9,932 nt of DNA from Hylemonella sp. UBA2468 (GTDB taxonomy: Bacteria; Pseudomonadota; Gammaproteobacteria; Burkholderiales; Burkholderiaceae_C): the NCBI GenBank assembly GCA_002342165.1, contig DDPM01000186.1, forward strand, positions 15,187 through 25,118, given 5' to 3'. The position numbers and the translations under genes are program-made. Under the pieces are notes generated by a model. It saw nothing but the letters and a program-made list of their open reading frames with translations, did no database searches and was not told the origin of the DNA. Positions 1-6,302 of the stretch are shown here, in pieces. Position 1 is the stretch's first letter, and the number at the start of each line of letters is the position of its first letter.

Positions 1-1
1 C

Positions 2-1003
2 GACCCGCAGCGTGAAGTGGTGGTGGACTACCATGGTGGCTTTAAAGATGCGCAAAAGCGCACCCTGCGCATGATTGGCGACCCTGCTACCCGCTACCGC
101 GAAGACCCGGTGCGCATTCTTCGGGCGGTTCGTTTTGCCGCCAAGCTCAGTGCCTTGGGGTTCAAAATTGAAAACAAAACCGCCAAACCCTTGGTGGCCA
201 TGAAGTCCTTGTTGGCCGATGTGCCGCAAAGCCGCTTGTTTGATGAAATGCTCAAATTGCTGCAAACAGGCCATGCGTTGGCCACAGTGGCGCAGCTGCG
301 TTTGCTGGGTTTGGCGCAAGGCATTTACCCCTTGTTGGATTTGGTGGTGGAGCGTGCAGACCAACCGTTTGTGAATGCCGCATTGCAAGACACCGACCGC
401 CGCGTGTCTGAGGGCAAGCCCGTGGCGCCGAGTTTTTTGTTGGCCAGCGTCTTGTGGGCTGATGTGCGCAATGGCTGGGCCCAGCGCCTAACCCAGCGCA
501 TGCCGTCTTACCCCGCCTTGCAAGCGTCTATTGATGAAGTGTTTGACGCCCAAATTGGTGATGTATCGGGTCGAGGCAAATTAGGCGCCGACATGCGCGA
601 AATTTGGATGATGCAACCCCGCTTTGATAAACGGATTGGTTCCTCACCCTTCAGTTTGGTGGAGCAAGCGCGCTTTAGGGCAGGTTTTGACTTTATGCGG
701 CTCAGGGCCGAAGTGGGCGAGGTGGATGTGTTGCTGGCCGACTGGTGGCAAGAATTCAGTATGGCTGACGACTCCATGCGGCAAGACCTGATGGAGCAGG
801 TGAGACAAGAGCAAGGCGCGCAACGCGCCCGCTCGCCCAGAACATCTCGTGCGCCAAGACAGCCAAGTACCAACGCTGATGATTCAACTCTGTCTCCACA
901 GGCAAACGACGCTCAGGACGCGACTGAGCAGCAAGACAATGCCGAAACCGCCCCCAAAAAGCGCAGACGCCGCAGACGCCCACCCCAAGACCGCGCTCAA
1001 TAA
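2..1003 (+). CDS. pcnB: Poly(A) polymerase I, C-terminal part (5' end outside window)
   Basis: PcnB adds 3' poly(A) tails to RNAs and so promotes their decay in the cytoplasm. The frame is already open at base 2 and gives 333 residues, so the nucleotidyltransferase head with its catalytic aspartates lies upstream of the window. Visible near the start is the neck region with DPATRYREDPVRILRAVRFA, nearly identical to the conserved E. coli block, then the helical RNA-binding region (about residues 60-240), including the LRAEVGEVDVLLADWW stretch where E. coli has LRAEVERNAELQRLVKWW. The last 70 residues are low-complexity and polar and end in a basic tail with KKRRRRRR, as expected for the arginine-rich C-terminus that contacts RNA. 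An in-frame GTG at 17 is internal, not the start. folK follows, overlapping or abutting; pcnB-folK is a common proteobacterial pair. Identity is secure; only the truncation limits the call. Confidence 0.95.
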   Translation, partial: DPQREVVVDYHGGFKDAQKRTLRMIGDPATRYREDPVRILRAVRFAAKLSALGFKIENKTAKPLVAMKSLLADVPQSRLFDEMLKLLQTGHALATVAQLRLLGLAQGIYPLLDLVVERADQPFVNAALQDTDRRVSEGKPVAPSFLLASVLWADVRNGWAQRLTQRMPSYPALQASIDEVFDAQIGDVSGRGKLGADMREIWMMQPRFDKRIGSSPFSLVEQARFRAGFDFMRLRAEVGEVDVLLADWWQEFSMADDSMRQDLMEQVRQEQGAQRARSPRTSRAPRQPSTNADDSTLSPQANDAQDATEQQDNAETAPKKRRRRRRPPQDRAQ

Positions 1004-1481
1004 AGCGGCTGATACTTCGGTGCACCGGGCCTACGTGGGCTTGGGCGCCAATTTGGGCGATGCGTTGGCCGCTTTGAGACAAGCCATTCAAGACTTGCAA
1101 GCCCACTCCAAGGTTCTGGGCCTGCGTGCCTCCAGCTTTTACGCCTCTGCGCCGGTGGAGGCTGATGGCCCCGATTTTGTAAACGCCGTGGTGGAGCTGG
1201 ACACCACCTTATCGCCTTACGGGTTGTTGGCTGCATTGCAACTGATGGAGCACAGCGCAGGCCGGCAACGGCCTTACCTCAATGCCCCGAGGACCTTGGA
1301 TTTGGATGTGCTGTTGTACGACGACTTGCACATGTCAGACCCATCACTCACCATTCCGCACCCCCGCATGTGGCAACGGGCCTTTGTCTTAAGGCCCTTG
1401 CAAGAGCTGGCCCCTGATCGGGTGTCGGCCGCGCAATTGGCGGCGGTGGCTTCCCAGCGTGTTGACAAGATGCGGTGTTAA
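939..1481 (+). CDS. folK: 2-amino-4-hydroxy-6-hydroxymethyldihydropteridine pyrophosphokinase (HPPK)
   Basis: FolK transfers pyrophosphate from ATP to 6-hydroxymethyl-7,8-dihydropterin, the step before dihydropteroate synthase in folate synthesis (cytoplasmic). The family start region YVGLGANLGD, the SSFYASAPVE segment, DFVNAVVEL and the signature APRTLDLDVLLYDD are all visible. D121 and D123 (numbering from 939) match the two Mg-binding aspartates, and R118 matches E. coli R92. The start is uncertain. ATG 939 gives 180 residues with a 27-residue polar leader and a 65-base overlap with pcnB. GTG 1020 gives 153 residues, close to the 159 of E. coli, and begins exactly at the conserved domain. 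A GTG at 849 is also open. None has a strong Shine-Dalgarno, which fits coupling to pcnB translation. Oddity: the residue three before PRT is Leu (YLNAPRT), where the HPPK signature normally has a basic or acidic residue. Function is near certain; the start is not. Confidence 0.92.
   Translation: MPKPPPKSADAADAHPKTALNKAADTSVHRAYVGLGANLGDALAALRQAIQDLQAHSKVLGLRASSFYASAPVEADGPDFVNAVVELDTTLSPYGLLAALQLMEHSAGRQRPYLNAPRTLDLDVLLYDDLHMSDPSLTIPHPRMWQRAFVLRPLQELAPDRVSAAQLAAVASQRVDKMRC
962..979 (+). repeat. Perfect 9-bp tandem repeat in pcnB/folK overlap
   Basis: Two exact copies of CGCAGACGC (962-970 and 971-979). In the pcnB frame each copy reads Arg-Arg-Arg, together forming the six-arginine run of the PcnB tail. 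In the folK frame (if the 939 start is used) the same bases encode the Ala/Asp-rich leader. Because the unit is three codons long, gain or loss of a copy keeps both frames open. Confidence 0.85.
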
Positions 1482-1497
1482 GCGTTTTTGCGCTATC

Positions 1498-1529
1498 AAC
1501 CCCTATCTTCGATACCTATGCGGGTTTTT
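1498..1529 (+). terminator. Possible rho-independent terminator after folK
   Basis: AACCC (1498-1502) can pair with GGGTT (1522-1526). An inner TATC/GATA pair (1504-1507 with 1511-1514) and a T-run at 1525-1529 overlap and follow the right arm. The stem is short and interrupted, so this is only a candidate. It sits 17 bases after the folK stop and before the Mo-hydroxylase operon, where a transcription stop would be expected. Confidence 0.3.
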
Positions 1530-1543
1530 CATTAGGGTTTCTC

Positions 1544-1575
1544 AGCCTATTAAATGGCTTAATTCAATAAATTAA
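1544..1575 (+). promoter_or_regulatory. Two adjacent A/T-rich dyads upstream of Mo-hydroxylase operon
   Basis: The first dyad is AGCC (1544-1547) with GGCT (1556-1559) around TATTAAAT, which also offers a -10-like TATTAA at 1548-1553. The second is TTAATT (1559-1564) with AATTAA (1570-1575) around a 5-base spacer. They share a base at 1559. This is the most A/T-rich stretch in the neighbourhood and lies about 70-100 bases before the first gene of the operon. That position fits an operator or promoter region, but no convincing -35 box pairs with the TATTAA. A looser inverted repeat, GGGGCG (1583-1588) with CGCCCC (1614-1619), lies downstream in the presumed leader. Confidence 0.3.
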
Positions 1576-1636
1576 AAAAGTAGGGGCGGGCCCTTTGGCA
1601 ACTGTTTGGCTCACGCCCCAACTGTGTATCACCCAT

Positions 1637-1642
1637 AGGAGA
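1637..1642 (+). promoter_or_regulatory. Ribosome binding site, [2Fe-2S] subunit gene
   Basis: AGGAGA ends 5 bases before ATG 1648, a strong Shine-Dalgarno that fixes this start. Confidence 0.85.
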
Positions 1643-1647
1643 CATCG

Positions 1648-2106
1648 ATGGCTCAGATCAATTTAAAAGTCAATGGCAAGGACCGTAAGGTTGATGCCGA
1701 CTCAGACATTCCCCTTCTTTATGCGCTGCGTGACAACCTGGGGCTGAATGGTCCCAAGTTTGGTTGTGGCGTGGGTCAGTGCGGGGCTTGTACTGTATTG
1801 GTGAACGGGCAAGCCGCCCGTTCTTGCATCACGCCAGCTAACAGCGTCCAAGGTAAACCCGTGGTTACGCTGGAAGGTTTGGGCAGCTCAACCCGGCTCA
1901 ATAAGCTTCAAAAGGCATTTGTGGACACGCAGGCTGTGCAATGCGGCTATTGCATCAACGGCATGATCATGTCGGCCACAGCCTTGCTTGCCACCAACAA
2001 AAAACCCAGCGAACAACAAATTCAAGAAGCCTTGGCTGGCAACCTCTGCCGCTGCGGCACCCACCAACGCATTGTGGCCGCCGTTAAAAGCGCCATATCA
2101 GCCTAA
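1648..2106 (+). CDS. (2Fe-2S)-binding subunit of a molybdenum hydroxylase (IorA/NicA type)
   Basis: This is the small electron-transfer subunit (152 residues) of a xanthine-oxidase-family enzyme, passing electrons from the Mo site through two [2Fe-2S] clusters. Cys40, Cys45, Cys48 (GCGVGQCGAC) and Cys60 form the plant-ferredoxin-type cluster in the N-terminal half. Cys99, Cys102 (QCGYC), Cys134 and Cys136 (NLCRCG) bind the second cluster in the helical C-terminal half. Gln98, just before Cys99, matches the conserved residue next to the pterin cofactor. Length and motif spacing fit isoquinoline 1-oxidoreductase alpha subunits and the nicotinate dehydrogenase small subunit. There is no signal peptide, so export would have to occur bound to the Tat-signal-bearing partner encoded 10 bases downstream. 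A strong AGGAGA precedes the start. The family is certain; the substrate cannot be read from sequence. Confidence 0.95.
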   Translation: MAQINLKVNGKDRKVDADSDIPLLYALRDNLGLNGPKFGCGVGQCGACTVLVNGQAARSCITPANSVQGKPVVTLEGLGSSTRLNKLQKAFVDTQAVQCGYCINGMIMSATALLATNKKPSEQQIQEALAGNLCRCGTHQRIVAAVKSAISA

Positions 2107-2110
2107 GGAG
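2105..2110 (+). promoter_or_regulatory. Ribosome binding site fixing the start of the Mo subunit
   Basis: AAGGAG overlaps the last two bases of the upstream TAA stop and ends 6 bases before ATG 2117. It decides for 2117 over an in-frame ATG at 1988, which lies inside the small-subunit gene and would place 43 residues before the twin-arginine motif. Confidence 0.88.
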
Positions 2111-2116
2111 ACCGCT

Positions 2117-4345
2117 ATGAGCAACTTCAATCGACGTGACTTCTTGGGCGTAACGGGTGCTGGCGTTCTGGCAGTAGGTTTTTCATTGACGGGTGAGGCT
2201 CAAGCGGCCTACAACCTGCCATCTGCCAAAAGTGTTGCCAAAGATGCGCTGGACTCTTGGCTGACCATTGATGCCAAAAACCGCATCACGCTGTATGTGG
2301 GCAAGGTGGATTTGGGTACGGGTACCAAAACCGCATTGACTCAAATGGCTGCAGATGAGCTTGACGTGAGCTTTGGCCGGATTGAGATGGTGATGGGCGA
2401 CACCGCTACCACACCAGACCAGTGGCTTACAGGTGCGGCCATCACCATTTCGCAAGGGGGTAATGAGCTGCGAATTGCTGCGGCCAACGCGCGCCAAGCT
2501 TTGTTGCAACGTGCAGCCAAGCAGTGGGCCGTTCCAGCTGCAGAGTTGACGGTAGTAGACGGCGTGATTGCCCATGAGGCCAGCCGCAGAACAGCCCCTT
2601 ACGGCAGCCTCATCGGTCAAGGGTTTGAAATCAAAGTTGACCCCAAAATTGCGCTCAAAAAGCACACCGACTACAAACTTGTGGGTCAGTCTGTGCCGCG
2701 TGTGGACATTCCGGCCAAAGTTTCGGGCGAGCACCCTTACATGCATGATTTTCGGTTGCCCGGCATGCTGCATGCCCGAGTCATCCGCCCCACCTTGATC
2801 GGTGCCACCTTACAAAGTGTGGATGATGCTTCTGCCAAGCGCGTGAGTGGCTTTGTGCAAACTGTTCGGCAGGGTAATTTTTTGGCGGTGGTTGCAAAAA
2901 CCGAATGGGCAGCCGTCAAGGCTTCTCGGGCCATTCAGGCCACTTGGGCTGCTGGCCCAGACTTGCCTGCCAAAGCCACCATTTTTGAGGCTTGGCGAAA
3001 AATGCCCGTTGCCAAAGAAGAGGCTACGCAAAAGGTGGGCGATATTGCTCAGGCTTTGGGTAGTGGTGCTCGCAGCGTTAAAGCCACCTACAACTTTGCG
3101 GTGCAAACCCATGCCTCCATTGGCCCATCTTGCGCGGTTGCGGACTTTCAAAAAGGTCAGCTGGTGTGCTGGTCGGCCTCGCAGGCCACACACTCCATGC
3201 AGCATGAGTTGGCCGTCATCACGGGCTTGCCTAAAGAGTCGATTCGTGTGGTGTATTTGGATGGCTCTGGCTGCTATGGCCGCAATGGCCATGAGGACGC
3301 CACGGCAGACGCGGCTTTGATTGCCATGAAGCTTGGCAAGCCGGTTCGCGTGCAATGGATGCGTCAGGACGAAACCGCCTTGGCGCCCAAGAGCCCTCCA
3401 CGCACTATGGACCTTGAGGCCAGCCTAGACGCCAGCGGCAAGATCACGGGTTGGAAGGGCGACTTCTATATTGCGCTCAACCACATCGCTGCATTCAAAC
3501 CACTGGACTTCCCATTACTCGCCGCCAGCGACACCGGCATTCCCCGACCAGGTAACTGGGTGGGCTTTTTGTTTCAAAACGCGGGGGCGCCCTACGCGGT
3601 GCCCAACATACTGGTCACCACCAAGCATATTGAGCAAACCTTTTTAAGGTCTTCTCATTTGCGCAGCCCCGGCCGTATTGAAAACAGCTTTGCCAACGAA
3701 GCTTTTATGGACGAAGTTGCTGCTGCAGCTGGAGCAGATGCGGCAGCGTTTCGACTCGCTCATTTGAATGACGCCAGAGCCATTGCCGTGATTCAAGCCG
3801 CGGTTAAGGCCTCTAATTGGCAAACGCGTCCATCGGCTACACAGGTAAACGCTGGCAACGTCACTCGCGGACGTGGTATTTCGTATGTGCGCTACAACAA
3901 CGCCATCACCTATGTGGCCACTGTGGCAGAGGTGGAAGTGAACCGAACCACAGGTCAGATTTTGGTGACCAAGGTGTTTGTAGCCCACGACTGCGGTCAG
4001 ATTGTCAATCCCGATGGCGTGATCAATCAGGTGGAGGGTGGTGTGATCCAGACCGTTAGCCGCACCCTCATGGAGGAGGTGCAATGGAATGGCAGCACCG
4101 TGAGCAGTGTGGATTGGGCAACTTACCCCATCTTGCGTTTTCCAGAAACGCCAAGAGTGCAAACAGTGCTCATAGACCGCCCTGGGCAGCCCAGCTGGGG
4201 CGCTGGAGAGCAAACACCCACCACCGTGCCCGCTGCGATTGCCAATGCATTCTTTGATGCCACCGGTGTTCGCTTGCGAACCATCCCTTTCACACCTGAC
4301 AGCGTCAAGGTGGCTTTGTCTGGGGCAGAGCGCAAAGCCGCATAG
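2117..4345 (+). CDS. Tat-exported molybdopterin-binding subunit, xanthine dehydrogenase family (IorB-like)
   Basis: This is the catalytic subunit (742 residues) of a periplasmic molybdenum hydroxylase, which would hydroxylate an N-heterocycle or aldehyde using water. Residues 5-10 (NRRDFL) are a twin-arginine motif followed by a hydrophobic stretch, with likely cleavage after AQA (residue 30), so the folded holoenzyme should be exported by Tat. Family landmarks in order are VMGDTATTPDQ, a SQGGNELR segment where relatives carry QxGG, the a/b hammerhead-like middle (VPRVDIPAKVSGE), WSASQATH, GSGCYGRNGHEDA, LRSPGRIENSFANEAFMDE, HDCGQIVNPDG and the C-terminal GAGEQ. Glu698 in GAGEQ matches the catalytic base of the family. 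No CxxCH haem motif is present, unlike nicotinate dehydrogenase large subunits that carry C-terminal cytochrome domains. It forms an operon with the [2Fe-2S] gene (10-base gap). The substrate is unknown; isoquinoline or nicotinate specificity should not be assumed. Confidence 0.93.
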   Translation: MSNFNRRDFLGVTGAGVLAVGFSLTGEAQAAYNLPSAKSVAKDALDSWLTIDAKNRITLYVGKVDLGTGTKTALTQMAADELDVSFGRIEMVMGDTATTPDQWLTGAAITISQGGNELRIAAANARQALLQRAAKQWAVPAAELTVVDGVIAHEASRRTAPYGSLIGQGFEIKVDPKIALKKHTDYKLVGQSVPRVDIPAKVSGEHPYMHDFRLPGMLHARVIRPTLIGATLQSVDDASAKRVSGFVQTVRQGNFLAVVAKTEWAAVKASRAIQATWAAGPDLPAKATIFEAWRKMPVAKEEATQKVGDIAQALGSGARSVKATYNFAVQTHASIGPSCAVADFQKGQLVCWSASQATHSMQHELAVITGLPKESIRVVYLDGSGCYGRNGHEDATADAALIAMKLGKPVRVQWMRQDETALAPKSPPRTMDLEASLDASGKITGWKGDFYIALNHIAAFKPLDFPLLAASDTGIPRPGNWVGFLFQNAGAPYAVPNILVTTKHIEQTFLRSSHLRSPGRIENSFANEAFMDEVAAAAGADAAAFRLAHLNDARAIAVIQAAVKASNWQTRPSATQVNAGNVTRGRGISYVRYNNAITYVATVAEVEVNRTTGQILVTKVFVAHDCGQIVNPDGVINQVEGGVIQTVSRTLMEEVQWNGSTVSSVDWATYPILRFPETPRVQTVLIDRPGQPSWGAGEQTPTTVPAAIANAFFDATGVRLRTIPFTPDSVKVALSGAERKAA

Positions 4346-4376
4346 GCTTAACTTGGGGGCGCAAAGCTCTGTTTAA

Positions 4377-4406
4377 TTGACAGAATTTGAATGATCGATA
4401 GGTCAT
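4377..4406 (+). promoter_or_regulatory. Possible sigma70 promoter for the chemoreceptor gene
   Basis: A perfect -35 hexamer TTGACA lies at 4377-4382. The best -10 at 17-18 base spacing is weak: GGTCAT at 4401-4406 (18-base spacer, 3 of 6 matches). A CGATA core at 4396-4400 recalls the sigma28 -10 element, but no matching flagellar -35 is present. If used, transcription would start near 4413, giving a leader of about 58 bases. Confidence 0.35.
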
Positions 4407-4418
4407 TCAGATCTGTCA
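4378..4418. promoter_or_regulatory. Two-part dyad over the promoter region
   Basis: TGACAGA (4378-4384) pairs with TCTGTCA (4412-4418), and inside it TGAATGA (4388-4394) pairs with TCATTCA (4403-4409). This gives 14 base pairs interrupted by a 3/2-base internal loop, with an 8-base apical loop. The left arm overlaps the TTGACA box. No T-run follows, so it is not a standard terminator for the upstream operon. An operator or RNA-processing hairpin is possible. Confidence 0.5.
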
Positions 4419-4444
4419 CATAGCACTACTAACATCTTGTGACA
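4414..4444. promoter_or_regulatory. Second hairpin, mutually exclusive with the first
   Basis: TGTCACA (4414-4420) pairs perfectly with TGTGACA (4438-4444) across a 17-base loop. Its left arm shares TGTCA (4414-4418) with the right arm of the preceding dyad, so the two structures cannot form together in one RNA. Confidence 0.5.
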
Positions 4445-4454
4445 TTCATGTTAC
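4439..4454. promoter_or_regulatory. Short dyad just before the chemoreceptor ribosome binding site
   Basis: GTGACAT (4439-4445) and ATGTTAC (4448-4454) are inverted repeats with one G-T pair around a 2-base centre. The dyad overlaps the right arm of the preceding hairpin and ends 2 bases before the first GGAG. It looks more like a protein-binding site than an RNA hairpin, since the loop is too small. Confidence 0.35.
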
Positions 4455-4456
4455 TT

Positions 4457-4468
4457 GGAGTTTTGGAG
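4457..4468 (+). promoter_or_regulatory. Duplicated Shine-Dalgarno, chemoreceptor gene
   Basis: GGAG occurs twice, at 4457-4460 (10 bases from ATG 4471) and 4465-4468 (2 bases from it). Only the first has a usable distance. The second is likely too close to act alone. Confidence 0.6.
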
Positions 4469-4470
4469 CT

Positions 4471-6279
4471 ATGAATTTCAACAATCTGCGCGTGTCTACC
4501 AAGCTTTGGTCTGGTGTTGTGGGCATCATCATCACGGTGGCGGTAGTTGTGGGCGTGCTGTTCAACCAGTTGGCCATGCTTCAAACGGAGTCTGAGGTCA
4601 GGCTTGCTGGCTTGGTCAACCAAATTCGCACAGTCAGCACTTGGGCAGGACTTATCGAAGCCAATGCGGGTCGAACTGTTGCACTGGTGCTGAGTTCAGA
4701 CTCATCCACTGAAATTCGATTGTCTTCAGACATCAAAGAAGCCACTTCCAAGATTTCGGTGTTGCAAAAGCAGTTTGAGGAGTCAGACCTTGACGCCAAA
4801 GAAAAAGCCCAAATTGCCAAAATTGCCGATAGGCGCAAAGCCACTTTAGAAACGCGTGAACAGGCTTTCAAAATGAAAGCTGATGGGCGCATGGCCGATG
4901 CATCCAAATTCATGAACGACAACTACCTACCTGTGGAGCGTGATTACGTAGCCTCTTTGCGCGAGCTTGTTGAAATTCAAGACAAATACAAGCAAGAGCT
5001 GGAGGCGGAGTTGCAAGGTCGGCGCAACCAGTTGATGTGGATTTGCGCCATTGCGTTGGGACTTTTGTTTGCAGCCATTCTGGCGGGTTCAGGCTGGCTG
5101 ATTCGCTCCATACGTTCTCCTCTTGAAGAGGCCAACGCATTGGCTTCTCGCATTGCGCAGGGTGATTTGTCGGTCCGAATTGACCAAAATAGACAAGACG
5201 AGTTTGGTGAACTCATGCGCTCCTTGGCCCGTATGAACGAATCTTTGTCGCACATGGTTCAAAAGGTTCGGCAGACCACCGGAAGCATTGCAACCGCGAG
5301 TGCCGAAATTGCCACGGGTAACCACGACCTGTCCGTGCGTACCGAGCAAACTTCTAGCAATTTGCAAGCTACAGCCTCTGCGATGGAGCAGCTGACCGGC
5401 AACGTGCAGCACAGCGCAGACAATGCACGCCAGGCCTCACAGCTGGCCACCAGCGCTTCTGGGGTGGCTCAAAAAGGGGGCTCGGTGGTGGAGCAAGTGG
5501 TGCACACCATGAACGAAATCAACGGCAGCAGCAAAAAAATTGCCGACATCATTGGCGTGATTGACGGCATTGCTTTCCAAACCAACATCTTGGCCCTTAA
5601 CGCGGCGGTAGAAGCGGCTCGCGCTGGCGAACAAGGCCGAGGGTTTGCGGTGGTGGCGGGTGAAGTGCGCTCCCTCGCACAGCGCAGTGCCGAGGCGGCC
5701 AAAGAAATCAAATCTTTGATTGAAAATTCTGTAGAGAAGGTGGAGTTTGGTTCCCAACTCGTCACGGACGCGGGCAAGACCATGAACGAAATTGTGAATT
5801 CCGTGCGCCGTGTGGCCGATGTGATTGGCGAAATCACCGCTGCGGCCAACGAGCAAAGTGCGGGCATTGCGCAAATCAATAATTCGGTGGCCAATTTGGA
5901 CCAAATGACCCAGCAAAACGCCGCATTGGTGGAAGAAAGCGCTGCTGCCGCCCAAAGTCTGCGCGAGCAGGCGGATCAACTGGCCGAGGCGGTATCAGTG
6001 TTTAGGGTGGAAGATGGCATGAGCAATGTGCGTTCGGGTTCACGCCCTATCAAGGACATCACGCCCCGTGCTGTTCCAGCGCAAACCAGCTACGCCACCA
6101 AGCTGCAAGCGGCAACACCCAAAACATCGGGCGCTTTGCCTAACGCATCCGCAGGCAAAACAGCAACTGGTTCAGCGCCTGGTGCATTTGCCGCTTTAAG
6201 CAACAGCCGCACCAGCAAGCCTGCCCCAGCAACTGCGGCAGCTTCATCCTCTGCGGATGGAGATTGGGAGTCTTTTTAG
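4471..6279 (+). CDS. Methyl-accepting chemotaxis protein (Tsr/Tar-like)
   Basis: A transmembrane chemoreceptor of 602 residues that would signal through CheW/CheA to the flagellar motor. TM1 spans about residues 13-31. A mostly alpha-helical periplasmic sensor follows (32-187, four-helix-bundle type by appearance), then TM2 at 188-211, HAMP at 212-265, and a cytoplasmic coiled coil. The hairpin tip around residues 364-400 carries [20 protein letters not shown] and [13 protein letters not shown], almost identical to E. coli Tsr, with heptad spacing of the same length class. Methylation-helix regions flank it ([12 protein letters not shown] before; NEQSAGI and [10 protein letters not shown] after). 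A Pro/Ala/Ser-rich linker (about 520-595) leads to the final DWESF, an xWxxF pentapeptide like NWETF of Tar/Tsr that tethers CheR/CheB. The ligand cannot be inferred. Its stop overlaps that of the convergent RidA-like gene. Confidence 0.96.
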   Translation: MNFNNLRVSTKLWSGVVGIIITVAVVVGVLFNQLAMLQTESEVRLAGLVNQIRTVSTWAGLIEANAGRTVALVLSSDSSTEIRLSSDIKEATSKISVLQKQFEESDLDAKEKAQIAKIADRRKATLETREQAFKMKADGRMADASKFMNDNYLPVERDYVASLRELVEIQDKYKQELEAELQGRRNQLMWICAIALGLLFAAILAGSGWLIRSIRSPLEEANALASRIAQGDLSVRIDQNRQDEFGELMRSLARMNESLSHMVQKVRQTTGSIATASAEIATGNHDLSVRTEQTSSNLQATASAMEQLTGNVQHSADNARQASQLATSASGVAQKGGSVVEQVVHTMNEINGSSKKIADIIGVIDGIAFQTNILALNAAVEAARAGEQGRGFAVVAGEVRSLAQRSAEAAKEIKSLIENSVEKVEFGSQLVTDAGKTMNEIVNSVRRVADVIGEITAAANEQSAGIAQINNSVANLDQMTQQNAALVEESAAAAQSLREQADQLAEAVSVFRVEDGMSNVRSGSRPIKDITPRAVPAQTSYATKLQAATPKTSGALPNASAGKTATGSAPGAFAALSNSRTSKPAPATAAASSSADGDWESF

Positions 6280-6302
6280 ACTGTTGCCAACTCGGCAATC
6301 AG
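6269..6302. terminator. Hairpins at the convergent gene ends; possible weak terminator
   Basis: AGTCT (6269-6273) and AGACT (6278-6282) form a perfect 5-bp stem with a TTTT loop that contains the overlapping stop codons. Next to it, CTGTTGCC (6281-6288) pairs with GGCAA-T-CAG (6294-6302) with one bulged T. Neither is followed by a clear T-run on either strand, so intrinsic termination is doubtful. They occupy the only place where both convergent transcripts could end without entering the other gene. Confidence 0.3.

Noticed and set aside
1648..2106. Carbon monoxide dehydrogenase small subunit
   Set aside because: The cluster motifs are shared across the family, but there is no FAD-subunit gene, and the partner is a Tat-exported IorB-like protein without the CO-dehydrogenase active-site loop.
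1988..2116. N-terminal extension of the Mo subunit from ATG 1988
   Set aside because: The extension overlaps the small-subunit gene and would bury the twin-arginine signal 43 residues in. AAGGAG directly before ATG 2117 sets the true start.
2183..2773. Long minus-strand open frame (196 codons) opposite the Mo subunit gene
   Set aside because: It lies wholly inside a well-supported coding sequence, has Cys/His-rich composition with no recognisable domain, and has no ribosome binding site. It is an antisense shadow. The same applies to minus-strand frames at 2810-3355 and 3644-4213.
4394..4401. Sigma28 (flagellar) promoter for the chemoreceptor gene
   Set aside because: ATCGATAG shares the CGATA core with the sigma28 -10 element, but the bases where TAAAGTTT should lie do not match. 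The core also sits in the loop of a dyad.
5437..5979. Minus-strand open frames (180 and 141 codons) opposite the chemoreceptor signalling domain
   Set aside because: They mirror the highly conserved, compositionally biased MCP hairpin, and the protein sequences match nothing recognisable.
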